64,000 nucleotides of DNA, taken from NCBI GenBank assembly GCA_963801715.1, contig CAWDGB010000023.1:27698-91697 (forward strand), written 5' to 3'. Position 1 is the first letter of the stretch; each line of letters begins with the position of its first letter. The notes beneath the pieces are model-generated. The model was given only the letters and a program-made list of their open reading frames with translations, ran no database searches and was not told the origin of the DNA. Below, piece after piece: positions 26,532-35,903 of this stretch. Origin of the DNA: CAVVJA01 sp963801715. GTDB lineage: Bacteria; Actinomycetota; Actinomycetes; Mycobacteriales; Jatrophihabitantaceae. The position numbers and the translations under genes were made by a program.

Positions 26532-27086
26532 CTACGACCGTCGTCCGAACCAATCGAGCAGCAGACTCTGCGGTGCAGTGTTGGGAGGCGGAGTGCCGCT
26601 CGGGCCTGAGCCATACGCCCCGAAGGCGAGCATGTCGTCCAAGTGCGGCTCGACCACCTTCATTAGAGCGACAACAACTCCCTGATCAAGGGTCTCGTCG
26701 AGCCGGGCCGCACGCAGGAGGTCCCACGCGTGGACCACCAGGTCAACGAGACGGAACCGTAAGAAGGCTGCGGCGGAGACGTAGCCGTTTGGGCCGGCAA
26801 CGGGCTGCCCGGGCGGCGCCGCGGCGAACGCTTGTGCTTGGTGTCGGGCCGACTCGACCACGGCAGTGACTGGGTCATCCCCGAGCTGATCAGCTCTGAG
26901 CATGTTCCGCGCCTCATCGCGATCAACGCCTGCCAGCAGCAGCGCCGTGAAGCGGTTTCCGACCACGACGTGCTCAACCAACTCGCGCACCGAGATTGCC
27001 GACGGCGTCGGCCGATCCCATGAGTCCGGTGGCAGTTGACGCACGACCCGTTCGAACTCAGCGGACGCTGCATCGAGCAACTGCAC
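26532..27086 (-). CDS. TIGR03086/DinB-type (mycothiol-dependent maleylpyruvate-isomerase-like) protein
   Basis: 184 aa from a GTG. The N-terminal helix bundle reads QLLDAASAEFERVVRQLPP, with ISVRELVEHVVVGNRFTALL carrying the first metal His and LVDLVVHAWDLLRA the second motif. Both are standard for the actinobacterial four-helix DinB-like family. A TAGGCT -10 box (27095-27100) ends 8 bases before the GTG and there is no Shine-Dalgarno, so the mRNA is probably leaderless. Likely a thiol-dependent transferase; substrate unknown. Confidence 0.85.
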   Translation of the reverse strand: MQLLDAASAEFERVVRQLPPDSWDRPTPSAISVRELVEHVVVGNRFTALLLAGVDRDEARNMLRADQLGDDPVTAVVESARHQAQAFAAAPPGQPVAGPNGYVSAAAFLRFRLVDLVVHAWDLLRAARLDETLDQGVVVALMKVVEPHLDDMLAFGAYGSGPSGTPPPNTAPQSLLLDWFGRRS

Positions 27087-27398
27087 GTCTCGCTAGCCTA
27101 GCGCCGCGGCCCGTGATCACCGGGAGGCGTCTGCCTGGCGCACCGCCGGGCCGAGCACCTAATCCTCACGCCAGGACACTGAGCAATCGGGTCAGCCGCT
27201 GACATAGGTGCATTGGTTCAGCTCGAGACCCGTCGCTCTGCGCGTGCGGTTGAAGGCGAAACCTGATCGCCGGCGCGCGGATGAGACTGCATGCACGCCT
27301 CGGTCCGAGAAGCAGACCGATCCGCTCATATCCGCTCTGGCAATGTCGCAGGCGAACCCTCGAAGCGTTTGGCCCAGGCAGGTGGCGGCAAAGCGGTG
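27087..27398. other. Intergenic, nothing seen beyond a probable promoter
   Basis: About 310 bases. Apart from the TAGGCT box of the DinB-like gene I see no feature. Confidence 0.35.
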
Positions 27399-27935
27399 TC
27401 AACCGAGCTCAGCCACCGCCGGCACCGGTTCGAACACAAAGACGTAGCGGATGCCGGTTCGCCGCAGGTAGGTGTCGTGGGCGGGCCAGAAAGACAGCAA
27501 CCGCGGCATGGCCCGATCAATCTCCTCCTTCGTTGCCGACCGGGCCCGGTAGCTGGCAACCGTCGACCCGATCTGAATCGTCACCAGCGGGTCCGCGCGC
27601 AAATTGCCCGGCCAACTAGCCGGCGCGGCCAAGCCAAAGTTCTCGCTCGCCGCGACCAGATTGTGCCCATCTCGCACGTAGAACACCGGGACGCTTCTCG
27701 GCTTACCGGTCTTGCGGCCCCGAGTCGTCAGCAACATCGTCGGCAGGCTCGGACCGGTCAGGGTGATCCGGCCGCCACTGGTGCGGTACAGGACCCGGTC
27801 CAGCTTGGACCCGGCATACCTGATCACCACCGTGAACGACCGAACATGCCCGAGCCGTTGCACCGCACGGGTGAACGGCCCGTAGCGATGGCCGTCTGTG
27901 AGCGGCGGTAGCGCAGGCGGGTTCAGCTTCGACAT
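27399..27935 (-). CDS. Deazaflavin (F420)-dependent nitroreductase-family protein (DDN-like)
   Basis: 178 aa. The start at 27935 is chosen because GAGGGG lies 7 bases upstream; the ATG two codons earlier overlaps that site. The core TMLLTTRGRKTGKPRSVPVF and DGHNLVAASENFGLAAPASW followed by NLRADPLVTIQIG is the signature split-barrel of F420H2-dependent Ddn-type oxidoreductases. The family reduces nitroimidazoles and quinones. Its presence implies an F420-making host, consistent with Actinobacteria. Confidence 0.9.
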   Translation of the reverse strand: MSKLNPPALPPLTDGHRYGPFTRAVQRLGHVRSFTVVIRYAGSKLDRVLYRTSGGRITLTGPSLPTMLLTTRGRKTGKPRSVPVFYVRDGHNLVAASENFGLAAPASWPGNLRADPLVTIQIGSTVASYRARSATKEEIDRAMPRLLSFWPAHDTYLRRTGIRYVFVFEPVPAVAELG

Positions 27936-27939
27936 GATC

Positions 27940-28203
27940 ATTCCCCTCGAACGAGGCGTAAGCGTGCCGTTCGCCGGATCGCCGCGGCCGGGCCGGACAC
28001 TCAAGGTGGCGATCAGCCGAGGCTGCTGATCGCGGACGCTTATCCTCCGACACGGCGTCCGGGTCGGCGATCTCGTACATGGCGTGCAGCAACCACACGG
28101 AATCGGCCGAGCCGCGAGCGTCATAGCCGGTCGGCCTGTCACCTCGCCGCGAGCGGTCAGCGACCCAGCTCAGCTCGTCGGCCAGGGCGGCGCGCAGCTG
28201 CAT
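27940..28203 (-). CDS. Hypothetical protein, 3' end uncertain (possibly frameshifted)
   Basis: From the ATG at 28203 the translation MQLRAALADELSWVADRSRR, then DSVWLLHAMYEIADPD, is protein-like and resembles a small family in which a VWVLHAMYE motif is conserved, though I cannot name it. After about residue 60 the reading becomes low complexity and stays open into the DDN-like gene, so a frameshift or truncation is likely. Ribosome site weak. Confidence 0.3.
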
Positions 28204-28399
28204 TGACGCCACGTCACAAGCATGGCGGTCGACCGTCGTACGGCAACCCGAAATTCGGTCATGGCACCCGCCGTTCCACGGTCGTTCGACGAGCCAGCGC
28301 CCGAACACGGCCTCGTAATGTGCTTACCGGGTCGCCCACGTCGCCGCTATGTCCTTGTCCTGACGCCGGGCCGACATCGCTGTATCCGCGACGAGCATG

Positions 28400-28645
28400 A
28401 GAGAGGCCTACGGCGTCGGCACGGTCGTCGCGGCCGCCGTCATCGGTGATGTCGCCACGATCAGCCGCTCCCCACCCGCGATCGCTTCGCCGCCTACAGC
28501 GGCACCGCACCCATCGAAGCGTCCTCCTGCAACGGGATGATCCACCGGCTCTCCCGGCGGAGCAACCGACACCTCATCCACGCCATCCCCAATGGCCGCA
28601 GTCGCGCAGACCGCCCACCGCGGACACGCATCCGGTGGCCTCGGC
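28400..28645 (+). mobile_element. IS110-family transposase, decayed C-terminal remnant
   Basis: Reading across three frames: AYGVGTVVAAAVIGDVATIS, then RDRFAAYSGTAPIEASS and MIHRLSRRSNRHLIHAI, then MAAVAQTAHRGHASGG. This is the Transposase_20 domain of IS110-type elements (the VGPxxAxxxIGDxxRF and YSGTAPxxxSSG motifs). The N-terminal DEDD catalytic domain is gone. Its end lies 10 bases from the stop codon of the opposing nitrilase-like gene. Confidence 0.7.
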
Positions 28646-28654
28646 GGCGACTTC

Positions 28655-30724
28655 TCAGCGGGTCTCGATGGTCTGGGTTGGTTGCCTGGTCTGCCGTTCC
28701 TCGAGCATTGAGAGCAAGGCGTGCCGGACCACCTGGTCGAGGGCACTTTCGCCGGGTTGATCCTCCTTGGCGGCCGTGAGCAAGGCGTCGAACCACGAGG
28801 CGCCGGGTGGTAAGGGGGCTGCTCGAGCCACTCGGCCGAGCGATTCGATGGCCTCGGCGAGTCGGGGAGACGGGTCGGGGAGGCTTAGCTCGGCCCGCCA
28901 GGCGGCGCCCGGGGCCGCCGCGGCCAGCAGCCGGTCGATGCGCTCGGGTGCGCAGGCTGCGACCTCCGATAGGCCTTCCGCCCATGCGGTGAGGATGGTG
29001 AGCTCGTCGAGCTCCAGCACCGGCGCGTTTGACGTTGTCGGGGGTGGTGACTGCGGTGGTCCTGAGCCGATGCTCGAGGCGCGGACTTGGTGGACGGCCA
29101 CGCCGTAGCAGGAGGTGCTGTTGTCGACCGGCCAGCGCCGGTCGGCGCTGTAGCGGGTGGCGCGGTCGATGCAGACGGTCAGCAGGACGCCCTGCGCCCC
29201 GGGCTCAAGGGGAATCTCGCGTACTCCCCGGGTGGGATCCTTCTCCAGCGCGATGACCCGAGAGGCATCCCGGCCGGCGGGTCGGGAACGCTCGACCATC
29301 CCGTAGGAGGTCAGCGTCAATACCGCCGAGCCGGGATCGTCGGCCAGGACGCTGGCGTATCGCGCCGTCCAGCGGGAGGTGAGCTGCGGCCCGTCCAGCA
29401 GCACATTCACGACGATGGTCGGGCCGACCGAACGGATGAGCTGGGCGATGTCGTCGTTGTGGGCCAAGTCCTCGCAGACCAGCGAGGCCAGCACCAGTTC
29501 GGCCACTTCGACGAAGTGGACGGCCTTGCGGGGCACGTCCATGGCTTCCCACCAACGGATATGAGGGTGAAGGGCGGAACCGAGGTGGTATTGCTCGACC
29601 TGGTCTTGGTCCAGCGACCAGCGGTGGTGCTTGTTCTGGCGGATATGGAACCACGGTTCCTGCCCCTCGTGCGGCAGGAGCCCACCTTTCTCGAGTCGGG
29701 GGTTGAAGCCCATATGCAGCCAGTTGCTGGGGAACTGACCCGGCTGCCGTCTGGACTGGCGCACCCCGGCCACCAGCTGGACCACCCCATGGCTGTCCAG
29801 CAGGGTCTCGAGGTCGTCGATCTCGTCCTCCGCGACGGCGCTCTCGGGCAGCAGGACGACATCGACGCTGCCTGCCTCTTGGCGGGCGGCGACCAGCACC
29901 CGATCCAGCAGGTCCAGATCCAGCCCCGCGGCCGGGGCGAACTCGAAGCATCCATACGGGTTCTTGCCAGGCCTCAGCACTGGGCCCACCGAGTGAAAGT
30001 CGGATGCCTGCACGCGCAGCGGCCAGGGCAGCAGGAGCAGGGTGGCGTACTCGGAGCGAAGATCAGTACCGCGATGGCGGGCCGGGATCTTGTGCCAGCG
30101 GGCTTCGATGCCGGGGCCCTGCACACACGCATAACGCGAAAACGCCAGTCGTCCCGTGGGCGGCGTGATGACCTTGGGCAGGACGCGCAGGAGGCGGGCG
30201 TCGTGGCGGGCCAGCGATCCGGTGCGAGCCAGCAGCTCGCGGCCGCGGGCGCGATACACGCAGCCTTCGGCGTCGGAGCTGTCCAGGGCCACCCCCAGTC
30301 CCGCGCAGGCCTCGTCCGCCACGGCATGCAACGTCAACAGCGCCTCACACAACCGGTGCTCTCGTCCCAGCGCCAGTTCCTCGATCGGCACCTCGACGCC
30401 CCGGCAAAAGACGCGCCACTCATCGACGACCAGGTCGGGCAGGGCCCCCGCACGGTCCTCCGCCCACGCGCTCCAGCGCCGGCGCGCCTCCTCGACCGCC
30501 TGCGCCCAGTCGGTGAACCGCCGGGGGGGCCACTCATCGAAGGAGAGGGCGTAGCGAAAAGCTTCCGCCCGGGCCAGCACGACATTGGTGAGCGCGAACA
30601 CATCGGGGGGCCACTCCAGCATCCGATCCGTGATCAAGGCTCCGGTAGCGGCGTACCAGGTCGACGCCGGTGTCGGTTCGCTCACGCCCTCATATATCCC
30701 GCGAACGGGCCGTTCGGTGGCCAT
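28655..30724 (-). CDS. Nitrilase-superfamily (CN-hydrolase-fold) protein with novel N-terminal domain
   Basis: 689 aa, start ATG behind a strong GGAGGTGA site. Residues ~20-240 form a domain I do not recognise (ITDRMLEWPPDVFALTNVV near the start). Residues ~275-545 follow the CN-hydrolase pattern: Glu294 in VVLLPESAV, Lys365 in RQNKHHRW and Cys417 in LASLVCEDL, the Glu-Lys-Cys triad in the right order, with later strands GSAVLTLTSYGM. Residues ~575-680 are a helical tail. CN hydrolases cleave C-N bonds, but at ~690 aa this is far larger than amidases and has no NAD-synthetase or lipoprotein-acyltransferase parts. It is an orphan beside an IS110 relic. Nitrilase domains occur in some reverse-transcriptase defence proteins; any such role here is inference. 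Confidence 0.65.
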   Translation of the reverse strand: MATERPVRGIYEGVSEPTPASTWYAATGALITDRMLEWPPDVFALTNVVLARAEAFRYALSFDEWPPRRFTDWAQAVEEARRRWSAWAEDRAGALPDLVVDEWRVFCRGVEVPIEELALGREHRLCEALLTLHAVADEACAGLGVALDSSDAEGCVYRARGRELLARTGSLARHDARLLRVLPKVITPPTGRLAFSRYACVQGPGIEARWHKIPARHRGTDLRSEYATLLLLPWPLRVQASDFHSVGPVLRPGKNPYGCFEFAPAAGLDLDLLDRVLVAARQEAGSVDVVLLPESAVAEDEIDDLETLLDSHGVVQLVAGVRQSRRQPGQFPSNWLHMGFNPRLEKGGLLPHEGQEPWFHIRQNKHHRWSLDQDQVEQYHLGSALHPHIRWWEAMDVPRKAVHFVEVAELVLASLVCEDLAHNDDIAQLIRSVGPTIVVNVLLDGPQLTSRWTARYASVLADDPGSAVLTLTSYGMVERSRPAGRDASRVIALEKDPTRGVREIPLEPGAQGVLLTVCIDRATRYSADRRWPVDNSTSCYGVAVHQVRASSIGSGPPQSPPPTTSNAPVLELDELTILTAWAEGLSEVAACAPERIDRLLAAAAPGAAWRAELSLPDPSPRLAEAIESLGRVARAAPLPPGASWFDALLTAAKEDQPGESALDQVVRHALLSMLEERQTRQPTQTIETR

Positions 30725-31299
30725 CTCTCACCTCCATGGCTCGTGACCATCAACCTGGCGGCTCAGATGACCCCATCGTCGCCACCCGCCCGTAACCGGC
30801 GCAACCCAGCCTCCGACAGTCGTCGAGCACCTCAAGAGGAAGCACCATGGACGAGCAATCGCATCAACACCCCCGTTCGGGACGCAATCGACAGGCTCCG
30901 ACGTCATCACCGGGCCCGGCAACCGCGGCAAGCGCGCCATCGTCGCGACCGCGTCATCTGGACAACGGGTCGAAGCCACCGTGGGCGTTCGGCTCGGCCA
31001 GAGCGGAAGCCACGCTCGCGGACCATGCTCTGAAACGAGGTGTCGACGACAGACAACGTCGAAAGACGCGAATGCGCATCTCGAGGGCGGATCCGCGGGG
31101 CGAGGCCGCCAGCCCAAGCAATCGATCCTGCTTCGGCTGGAACACGAGATTCAGAGGACTTGGCCCCAAGGCAGCCCGACCGAGTCTGCATCGTCGGCGG
31201 CACCCGGCTGTCCGCCAGAGATTCCGCGGCGACGCGCCCGCGCTCAGACCGCGCATATCGACCTCGTCAGTCGCTTCGGACGACTATCCGCGGTGGCGC
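30725..31299. other. No convincing gene
   Basis: About 575 bases. An ATG at 30847 follows AAGAGGA, but the frame gives a Ser/Pro/Arg-rich product and protein-like bits change frame (TPVRDAIDRLR; KRAIVATASSGQRVEATVGV). This could be a decayed or frameshifted small gene; I cannot identify it. Confidence 0.3.
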
Positions 31300-31301
31300 A
31301 T

Positions 31302-31466
31302 AGTCGGCGGTCGCGTGCCGTTGTTGTGCGCGTGCGGTGGTGCGCGGTCGGCGGTGGGCTTCCAGGCGGACCCGCGCACCACCATGCGCTACGACCGCGG
31401 ACGAGTCTCCCTCGACCGGCACGCCACCTACATCGTCGCCGCCTACCTCCGCGGCGCCTCCCGTTA
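31302..31466 (+). pseudogene. Tyrosine-recombinase cassette remnant, copy 1
   Basis: Bases 31302-31362 are a GC-rich leader that is nearly the same as 36031-36090. It is fused directly to the last ~33 codons of a phage-type integrase: ADPRTTMRYDRGRVSLDRH, then YIVAAYLRGASR and stop. The catalytic tyrosine (MRYDR) is present, but everything between the leader and this tail is deleted. It is an inactive scar of the same element as the one at 36.0-36.65 kb. Confidence 0.6.
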
Positions 31467-32375
31467 AGACCGCGGCCGGTTGGACCAGCGACCCGACGAC
31501 GCCGAAGCGGCTGGCCGCCACACCGCACCGTCGGTCGGCGCGCATAGTTCCAGGCCGGCATGCAACGCAGATGGATTGATCTCGTGTCCTTGGAACGCCG
31601 CGCCGGAATGCCTCGTCGGCCGACGACCCCTGCGCATCAATTACTCCTGCAGCGACAATGTTCATCGACGGCGGCGACCGGCACCTCAACCGCGCGCCAC
31701 GACGGATCGGGAGCGCCCGCCGCTGCCGCGACGCCACCTGGGCGGCGACCTGCACCCGTCCGTAGACAGTCACAGTGGCAGGTTCGGAAGGGCCACCGCG
31801 ACGATCGCCATGGGTTCTTCTGCGTCGGAACTTGGTTCGGGCAGGCAGCTAACGCGGCGGTGATAAACGCAGGCGGTAGATCATGGGTCACACTATGTAT
31901 CAGGTGACCTGACACAGCACTCTAGATATCGATAGGAGTAGCGGACTCGCTTCCGACCTCGCACCGGACGGGTGATGTCATGTCTCCAGCAGTGCCCTGT
32001 ATTGCTACAACATATCGCCTGCGGCGCAGGTCACCGCCATCCCGCCGCTAGGGCCGCCTGCGTGAGACAAAGTCCTGATTATTGCGCGCTGAGCGGGTTA
32101 ATGTCACACGCCGCATTGCATACATTCTTTCCGACGTGCGCAGTTCCGGCGGCGTGCCAGTCAGAGTGCTGAGGAGCAGATCTGGGCGCAGCACATACCA
32201 GATGTCAAATCTCGGGTGATGAGTGCACCTTAACGTCGGGTGGATGCTTGGACACTACGCCGTCTCGGCAAGCACAAGCCATCGCTTTGTCCAGTTTTGC
32301 AAGAACAGGCAGGCCAGGGATGATCTGCGATAGACCGACACGCCAGGTCGTCAACATAACAAGGCGGCCATCCCT
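31467..32375. other. Long non-coding stretch of falling GC
   Basis: About 900 bases without a protein-like frame. From roughly 31.85 kb the base composition drops towards that of the pentapeptide-repeat gene that follows, suggesting that both arrived together. No -35/-10 pair is certain; an AAGGCGG ribosome site lies about 10 bases before the next ATG. Confidence 0.4.
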
Positions 32376-33503
32376 ATGACAGGGTGCCGGATCGGCGACG
32401 CCCTCAAGCGCCTGCTCAAGAGCGGTGCATTTTGGACAGCGTTGATCGCTGTGGCGAGTGTTTCCGTGGCCGTCTGGCAGGTTCGAGAAGCGAAAGAACA
32501 GTTCCTAAGCTCGAACGCGAGAGGCGATTACACTGATATCCTGACTGGTTTAGACAGTGGATCGCCCGCTGTTCAGGTTGACGCCGTCGCGAGGCTCGTG
32601 CAATTTGTGGTGAAGAATACCGGTCGCGGCAGCTCAGATGATCAGGCCAATCAGGCCAAGACACTCCAGCAGACGCTCGTCACGTTCATTCGCGCGGAGT
32701 CACCCGTGCCTGAGACGGGGATTGTTGACTATGATCGCCATACGCCGCAGTGGGATGTTGCTGCCGTTTCGGTGCGACAGCTAGAAGGCCTACTTGCTAA
32801 TTTTGACAATTCGCAACAGTTCGATGTCGCACAGCACCAATACGGAATTTCCAGCGTTCAGCTCGACCACATCGATCTTCATGGATTCAGCCAACCAGAC
32901 CTGACGATTAAGACAACAACGAGCCTCGTTGGCGCCGATCTGCGCGAAGCCAGCCTCCCCGACATTCGCATCCTCGACACGAAGGTAAATTTGTCTCAGG
33001 CGGACCTAACTTGCGCTGACCTGAACGGCAGCTCGAGCCAGGAGGCCACCCTAGGTTCGGCTGACCTGACCTTCGCTGATCTTACCGGGGCGAACTTGGA
33101 ATACCTTGACCTACGATCGGTCGTGGGGTTGACACCAGCGCAAGTGCAGCATGCCACATATAATAAACAGACACTGTGGCCCAGCCAGATACAGGTCAAT
33201 GGTCATTCCGAATCGTTTATCCCGCCGAGGCAAAATGATGCTCTTGAAAGCAATTACCTGGAGTGCACGTACCTCATCGAGCACATGACGGGCATGTCCG
33301 CGGGTCAAGGATATCAACCCGCACGTCCATGGCCGTCCAATAAGGACACATCGCCGCACACCGCGAACATGGGGTTTGTGCGAGCGATGCGCGACGCTAA
33401 CAACTGTCTGAAGAAGTTCCCGGGGGGCCTTCCGGAAAGCGTCTTCGAGGCCAACTTGGACACGGCGACTGGCCAACTGATCACGACCTGTCCGCGGAGA
33501 TGA
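32376..33503 (+). CDS. Membrane-anchored pentapeptide-repeat protein
   Basis: 375 aa. One membrane helix at ~16-34 (SGAFWTALIAVASVSVAVW) anchors the protein. The middle is helical (~45-150), and residues ~175-255 carry pentapeptide A(D/N)LXX repeats: LVGADLREASL, LSQADLTCADLNG, LGSADLTFADLTGANL. The C-terminal ~110 residues are unknown, with several Cys. Third-position GC is visibly lower than in neighbours, a sign of recent transfer. Pentapeptide quadrilateral helices mediate protein contacts; no activity can be assigned. It is bracketed by the two recombinase relics. Confidence 0.75.
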   Translation: MTGCRIGDALKRLLKSGAFWTALIAVASVSVAVWQVREAKEQFLSSNARGDYTDILTGLDSGSPAVQVDAVARLVQFVVKNTGRGSSDDQANQAKTLQQTLVTFIRAESPVPETGIVDYDRHTPQWDVAAVSVRQLEGLLANFDNSQQFDVAQHQYGISSVQLDHIDLHGFSQPDLTIKTTTSLVGADLREASLPDIRILDTKVNLSQADLTCADLNGSSSQEATLGSADLTFADLTGANLEYLDLRSVVGLTPAQVQHATYNKQTLWPSQIQVNGHSESFIPPRQNDALESNYLECTYLIEHMTGMSAGQGYQPARPWPSNKDTSPHTANMGFVRAMRDANNCLKKFPGGLPESVFEANLDTATGQLITTCPRR

Positions 33504-33606
33504 TGCGAGACTCCGACCACGATGGATCGGACCGGCGCTGGCGCCGCGCGTGTCCCAGCTCCTCACGGGTTCATCAGCCGTTTCTGGTGGTGGTTCCTCC
33601 TCGTGC

Positions 33607-34134
33607 TCATGTTTGTTTCATGCGGTAGCTGTCGCCGTCAGGAGATGACGAGGTGGTTGGCCCCGCAGGCGCTGCGAAGCCCTGTTCGAGGAATTGGTCT
33701 TCACTCTGATCGAGCGGGGCCTCCTCGTCAGCCCCGTCGGCGGCACCCCAGGCGTCAATGCTCGCCTCGGCCAGGATGAGGAGCGACACAACGCCGGCCC
33801 GAGCCGCAGCGACGCGGACGGCGATGGCGCCGCCCATGCTGTGACCGACCAGACCACACTCGGTCAGCCCCATGGCGTCGATAAGAGCGAGGATCGTGCG
33901 CGCGTGATCGGTCTGGCCGTAGGCGAAGTTCGTTGGCTTGTCGCTGTACCCGTGACCGAGGAAGTCGATCAGCAGCGACCGTCGCCCCCGCAACGGCGCC
34001 TGGACCGCGGCCGGGAGCAATTCGCCGGTCGATGAGCACTGCCAACCATGTAGCCACAGCAAAGGAGGATCATCGCCTGGAATCTCGACGTAGCGCAGAA
34101 TCGCGCGATCGCCGGGCAAGTAGACGGGCTTCAT
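33607..34134 (-). CDS. Alpha/beta-hydrolase, C-terminally truncated
   Basis: 175 aa where ~250-280 is usual. ATG preceded by GAGGAGG. It contains the oxyanion PPLLWLHGWQCSS, LLIDFLGHGYSDKP and the nucleophile elbow GHSMGGAIAV (~98-107). The reading ends at FLEQGFAAPAG before the catalytic His segment would appear, so the enzyme lacks part of its triad. Truncation falls at the edge of the lower-GC block, suggesting that the tail was lost when that DNA inserted, or a late frameshift. Confidence 0.7.
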   Translation of the reverse strand: MKPVYLPGDRAILRYVEIPGDDPPLLWLHGWQCSSTGELLPAAVQAPLRGRRSLLIDFLGHGYSDKPTNFAYGQTDHARTILALIDAMGLTECGLVGHSMGGAIAVRVAAARAGVVSLLILAEASIDAWGAADGADEEAPLDQSEDQFLEQGFAAPAGPTTSSSPDGDSYRMKQT

Positions 34135-34557
34135 CGGTGCCCTCCTCGTCAGCAGCGGCGGCCACCGACGCTATCGGCAAACCCGTCCGTGCCTCCACAC
34201 CAACCCCGTTCCGCAGCCGTCCCCGACGACCGCACAAGTAGCCGCGATCCGCGCACGTAGCCGTCGATCTGGCGCGATGCCCGAAGGGCGCTCGTTCCGG
34301 CGGCACGTACGCAGATCGGGCAATCTGAGCGCTCGCTCCATCTTGGCCGTGATGATCGAAGTCCGGGTGCCCGGGTGTCCGAGCGATAGCTTCGTCGGGA
34401 GTTATTTGCCGATCGCCAACGGCGCGCATGAGTCGTGCGCCGCCTCTCGCTTCATGGAGTCGTCGGCTCTATGGTCATCGAGGGATGTTCGCTTCGAGGT
34501 CGCGACACTCGACGATCGACAAGACGCCAAGCGGACGCGAACGGGGAGGACACGATA
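34135..34557. other. Divergent intergenic region
   Basis: About 420 bases between two divergent hydrolase genes. No reading frame with family features. GGGAGG near the right end serves the epoxide hydrolase. Confidence 0.35.
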
Positions 34558-35766
34558 ATGAGCGAGACCACGACTGCGAGCGCGGAGAGCGCGGTCCGGC
34601 CGTTCCGAATTGAAGTACCTCAGGGCGAGATCGACGAGCTGCGCCGCCGCATCAATGCGACGCGCTGGCCGACCAGGGAACTCGTCACCGATCGGTCGCA
34701 GGGTGTGCAATTGGCGGCGATACAGAACCTCGCGCGCTACTGGACGACCGAGTACGACTGGCGCCGGTGCGAGGCGCGATTGAACGCGCTGCCGCAGTTC
34801 AAGACCGAGATCGACGGGCTGGACATCCACTTCATCCATGTCGAATCGGCACACAAGAACGCGTTGCCGTTGATCATGACGCACGGCTGGCCGGGCTCGG
34901 TTGTCGAGCTGCTCGAGACTATCGGTCCACTCACCGACCCGACCGCACATGGCGGCCGCGCTGAGGACGCGTTCCACCTCGTGCTGCCGTCGATCCCCGG
35001 CTACGGGTTCTCCGACGAGCCGACCGAGCTCGGCTGGGGCCCCATCCGTATCGGACAGGCCTGGGCGGAGCTGATGCGGCGCCTGGGCTACACCCGGTAC
35101 GTCGCGCAGGGGGGCGACGTGGGCTCCCAGGTAACCGACGCGATGGGCCGCCTGGCACTCGACGGGCTGATCGGCATCCACACCAACCTTTTGACGCCGG
35201 CGCTGGGCGATGCCGAGGCCCTGAGCGAGTCGCCGCCCTCGACAGAAGAACGTGCCGCCCTCGACGCGCTCGCCGAATTCCATGCGACCGGCGCTGGGTA
35301 CTTCGTGGAGCAGGCGACGCGCCCGGAGACGATTGGCTACGCCCTCCTGGATTCACCCATCGCGTTGGCGGCCTGGCTGATCGATCACGATACGGACAGC
35401 TACCAGAAGATCGCCCGCGGTTTTGTCGACGGACGACCCTCGGGCAATCTCACCCGGGAGCACATCGTCGACAACATCACGCTGTATTGGCTGACAAGCA
35501 CCGGTGCGTCGGCTGCGCGCTCGTACTGGGAGGAAGGACAAGAAAATGCTCGTGCGGCCGGCCACGCTCCCACGCCGGTCTCGATTCCGGTCGGCTTCAC
35601 GACGTTCCCCGGGGAGATCTGGCGGACTCCGCGCAGCTGGGTCGAGAAGGCATACCCCAACGTCATCTACTTCAACGAGGTGGACAAGGGCGGTCACTTC
35701 GCCGCTTGGGAGGAACCGGGGCTCTTCTCGGAAGAGTTGCGCGCCGCCTTCCGCCCGCTGCGCTAG
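34558..35766 (+). CDS. Epoxide hydrolase (EHN-type N-terminal domain)
   Basis: 402 aa; the ATG at 34558 has GGGAGG upstream and begins the conserved FRIEVPQGEIDELRRRI cap. The alpha/beta-hydrolase core has HGWPGS (109-114, oxyanion), the nucleophile Asp187 in QGGDVGSQV, the Tyr-bearing lid, and the general base His380 in DKGGHFAAWE near the end. These soluble enzymes open epoxides to diols; actinobacterial members act on juvenile-hormone-like or terpenoid epoxides. Intact; probably monocistronic. Confidence 0.92.
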   Translation: MSETTTASAESAVRPFRIEVPQGEIDELRRRINATRWPTRELVTDRSQGVQLAAIQNLARYWTTEYDWRRCEARLNALPQFKTEIDGLDIHFIHVESAHKNALPLIMTHGWPGSVVELLETIGPLTDPTAHGGRAEDAFHLVLPSIPGYGFSDEPTELGWGPIRIGQAWAELMRRLGYTRYVAQGGDVGSQVTDAMGRLALDGLIGIHTNLLTPALGDAEALSESPPSTEERAALDALAEFHATGAGYFVEQATRPETIGYALLDSPIALAAWLIDHDTDSYQKIARGFVDGRPSGNLTREHIVDNITLYWLTSTGASAARSYWEEGQENARAAGHAPTPVSIPVGFTTFPGEIWRTPRSWVEKAYPNVIYFNEVDKGGHFAAWEEPGLFSEELRAAFRPLR

Positions 35767-35903
35767 CCGACACTCGTGAACTGGGCGTCACCTACACAAC
35801 CGGTGACTGGCCGTTCGAGGAGTCGATGCGACATTAGCTCGACCGAACATAACTGCCGATCCGCGCCCTCGACCTTCTCACCCGAATCTGAGCCTCGATC
35901 GAC

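Noticed and set aside
29087..31033. 648-codon open frame on the plus strand
   Set aside because: Antisense to the nitrilase-like gene, rich in Gly/Arg/Gln/His mirror codons, no family features.
30847..31467. 206-codon frame with a reasonable ribosome site
   Set aside because: Translation is low-complexity Ser/Arg/Pro and runs in the end into the recombinase tail only by chance of frame; earlier part has no coding signature.
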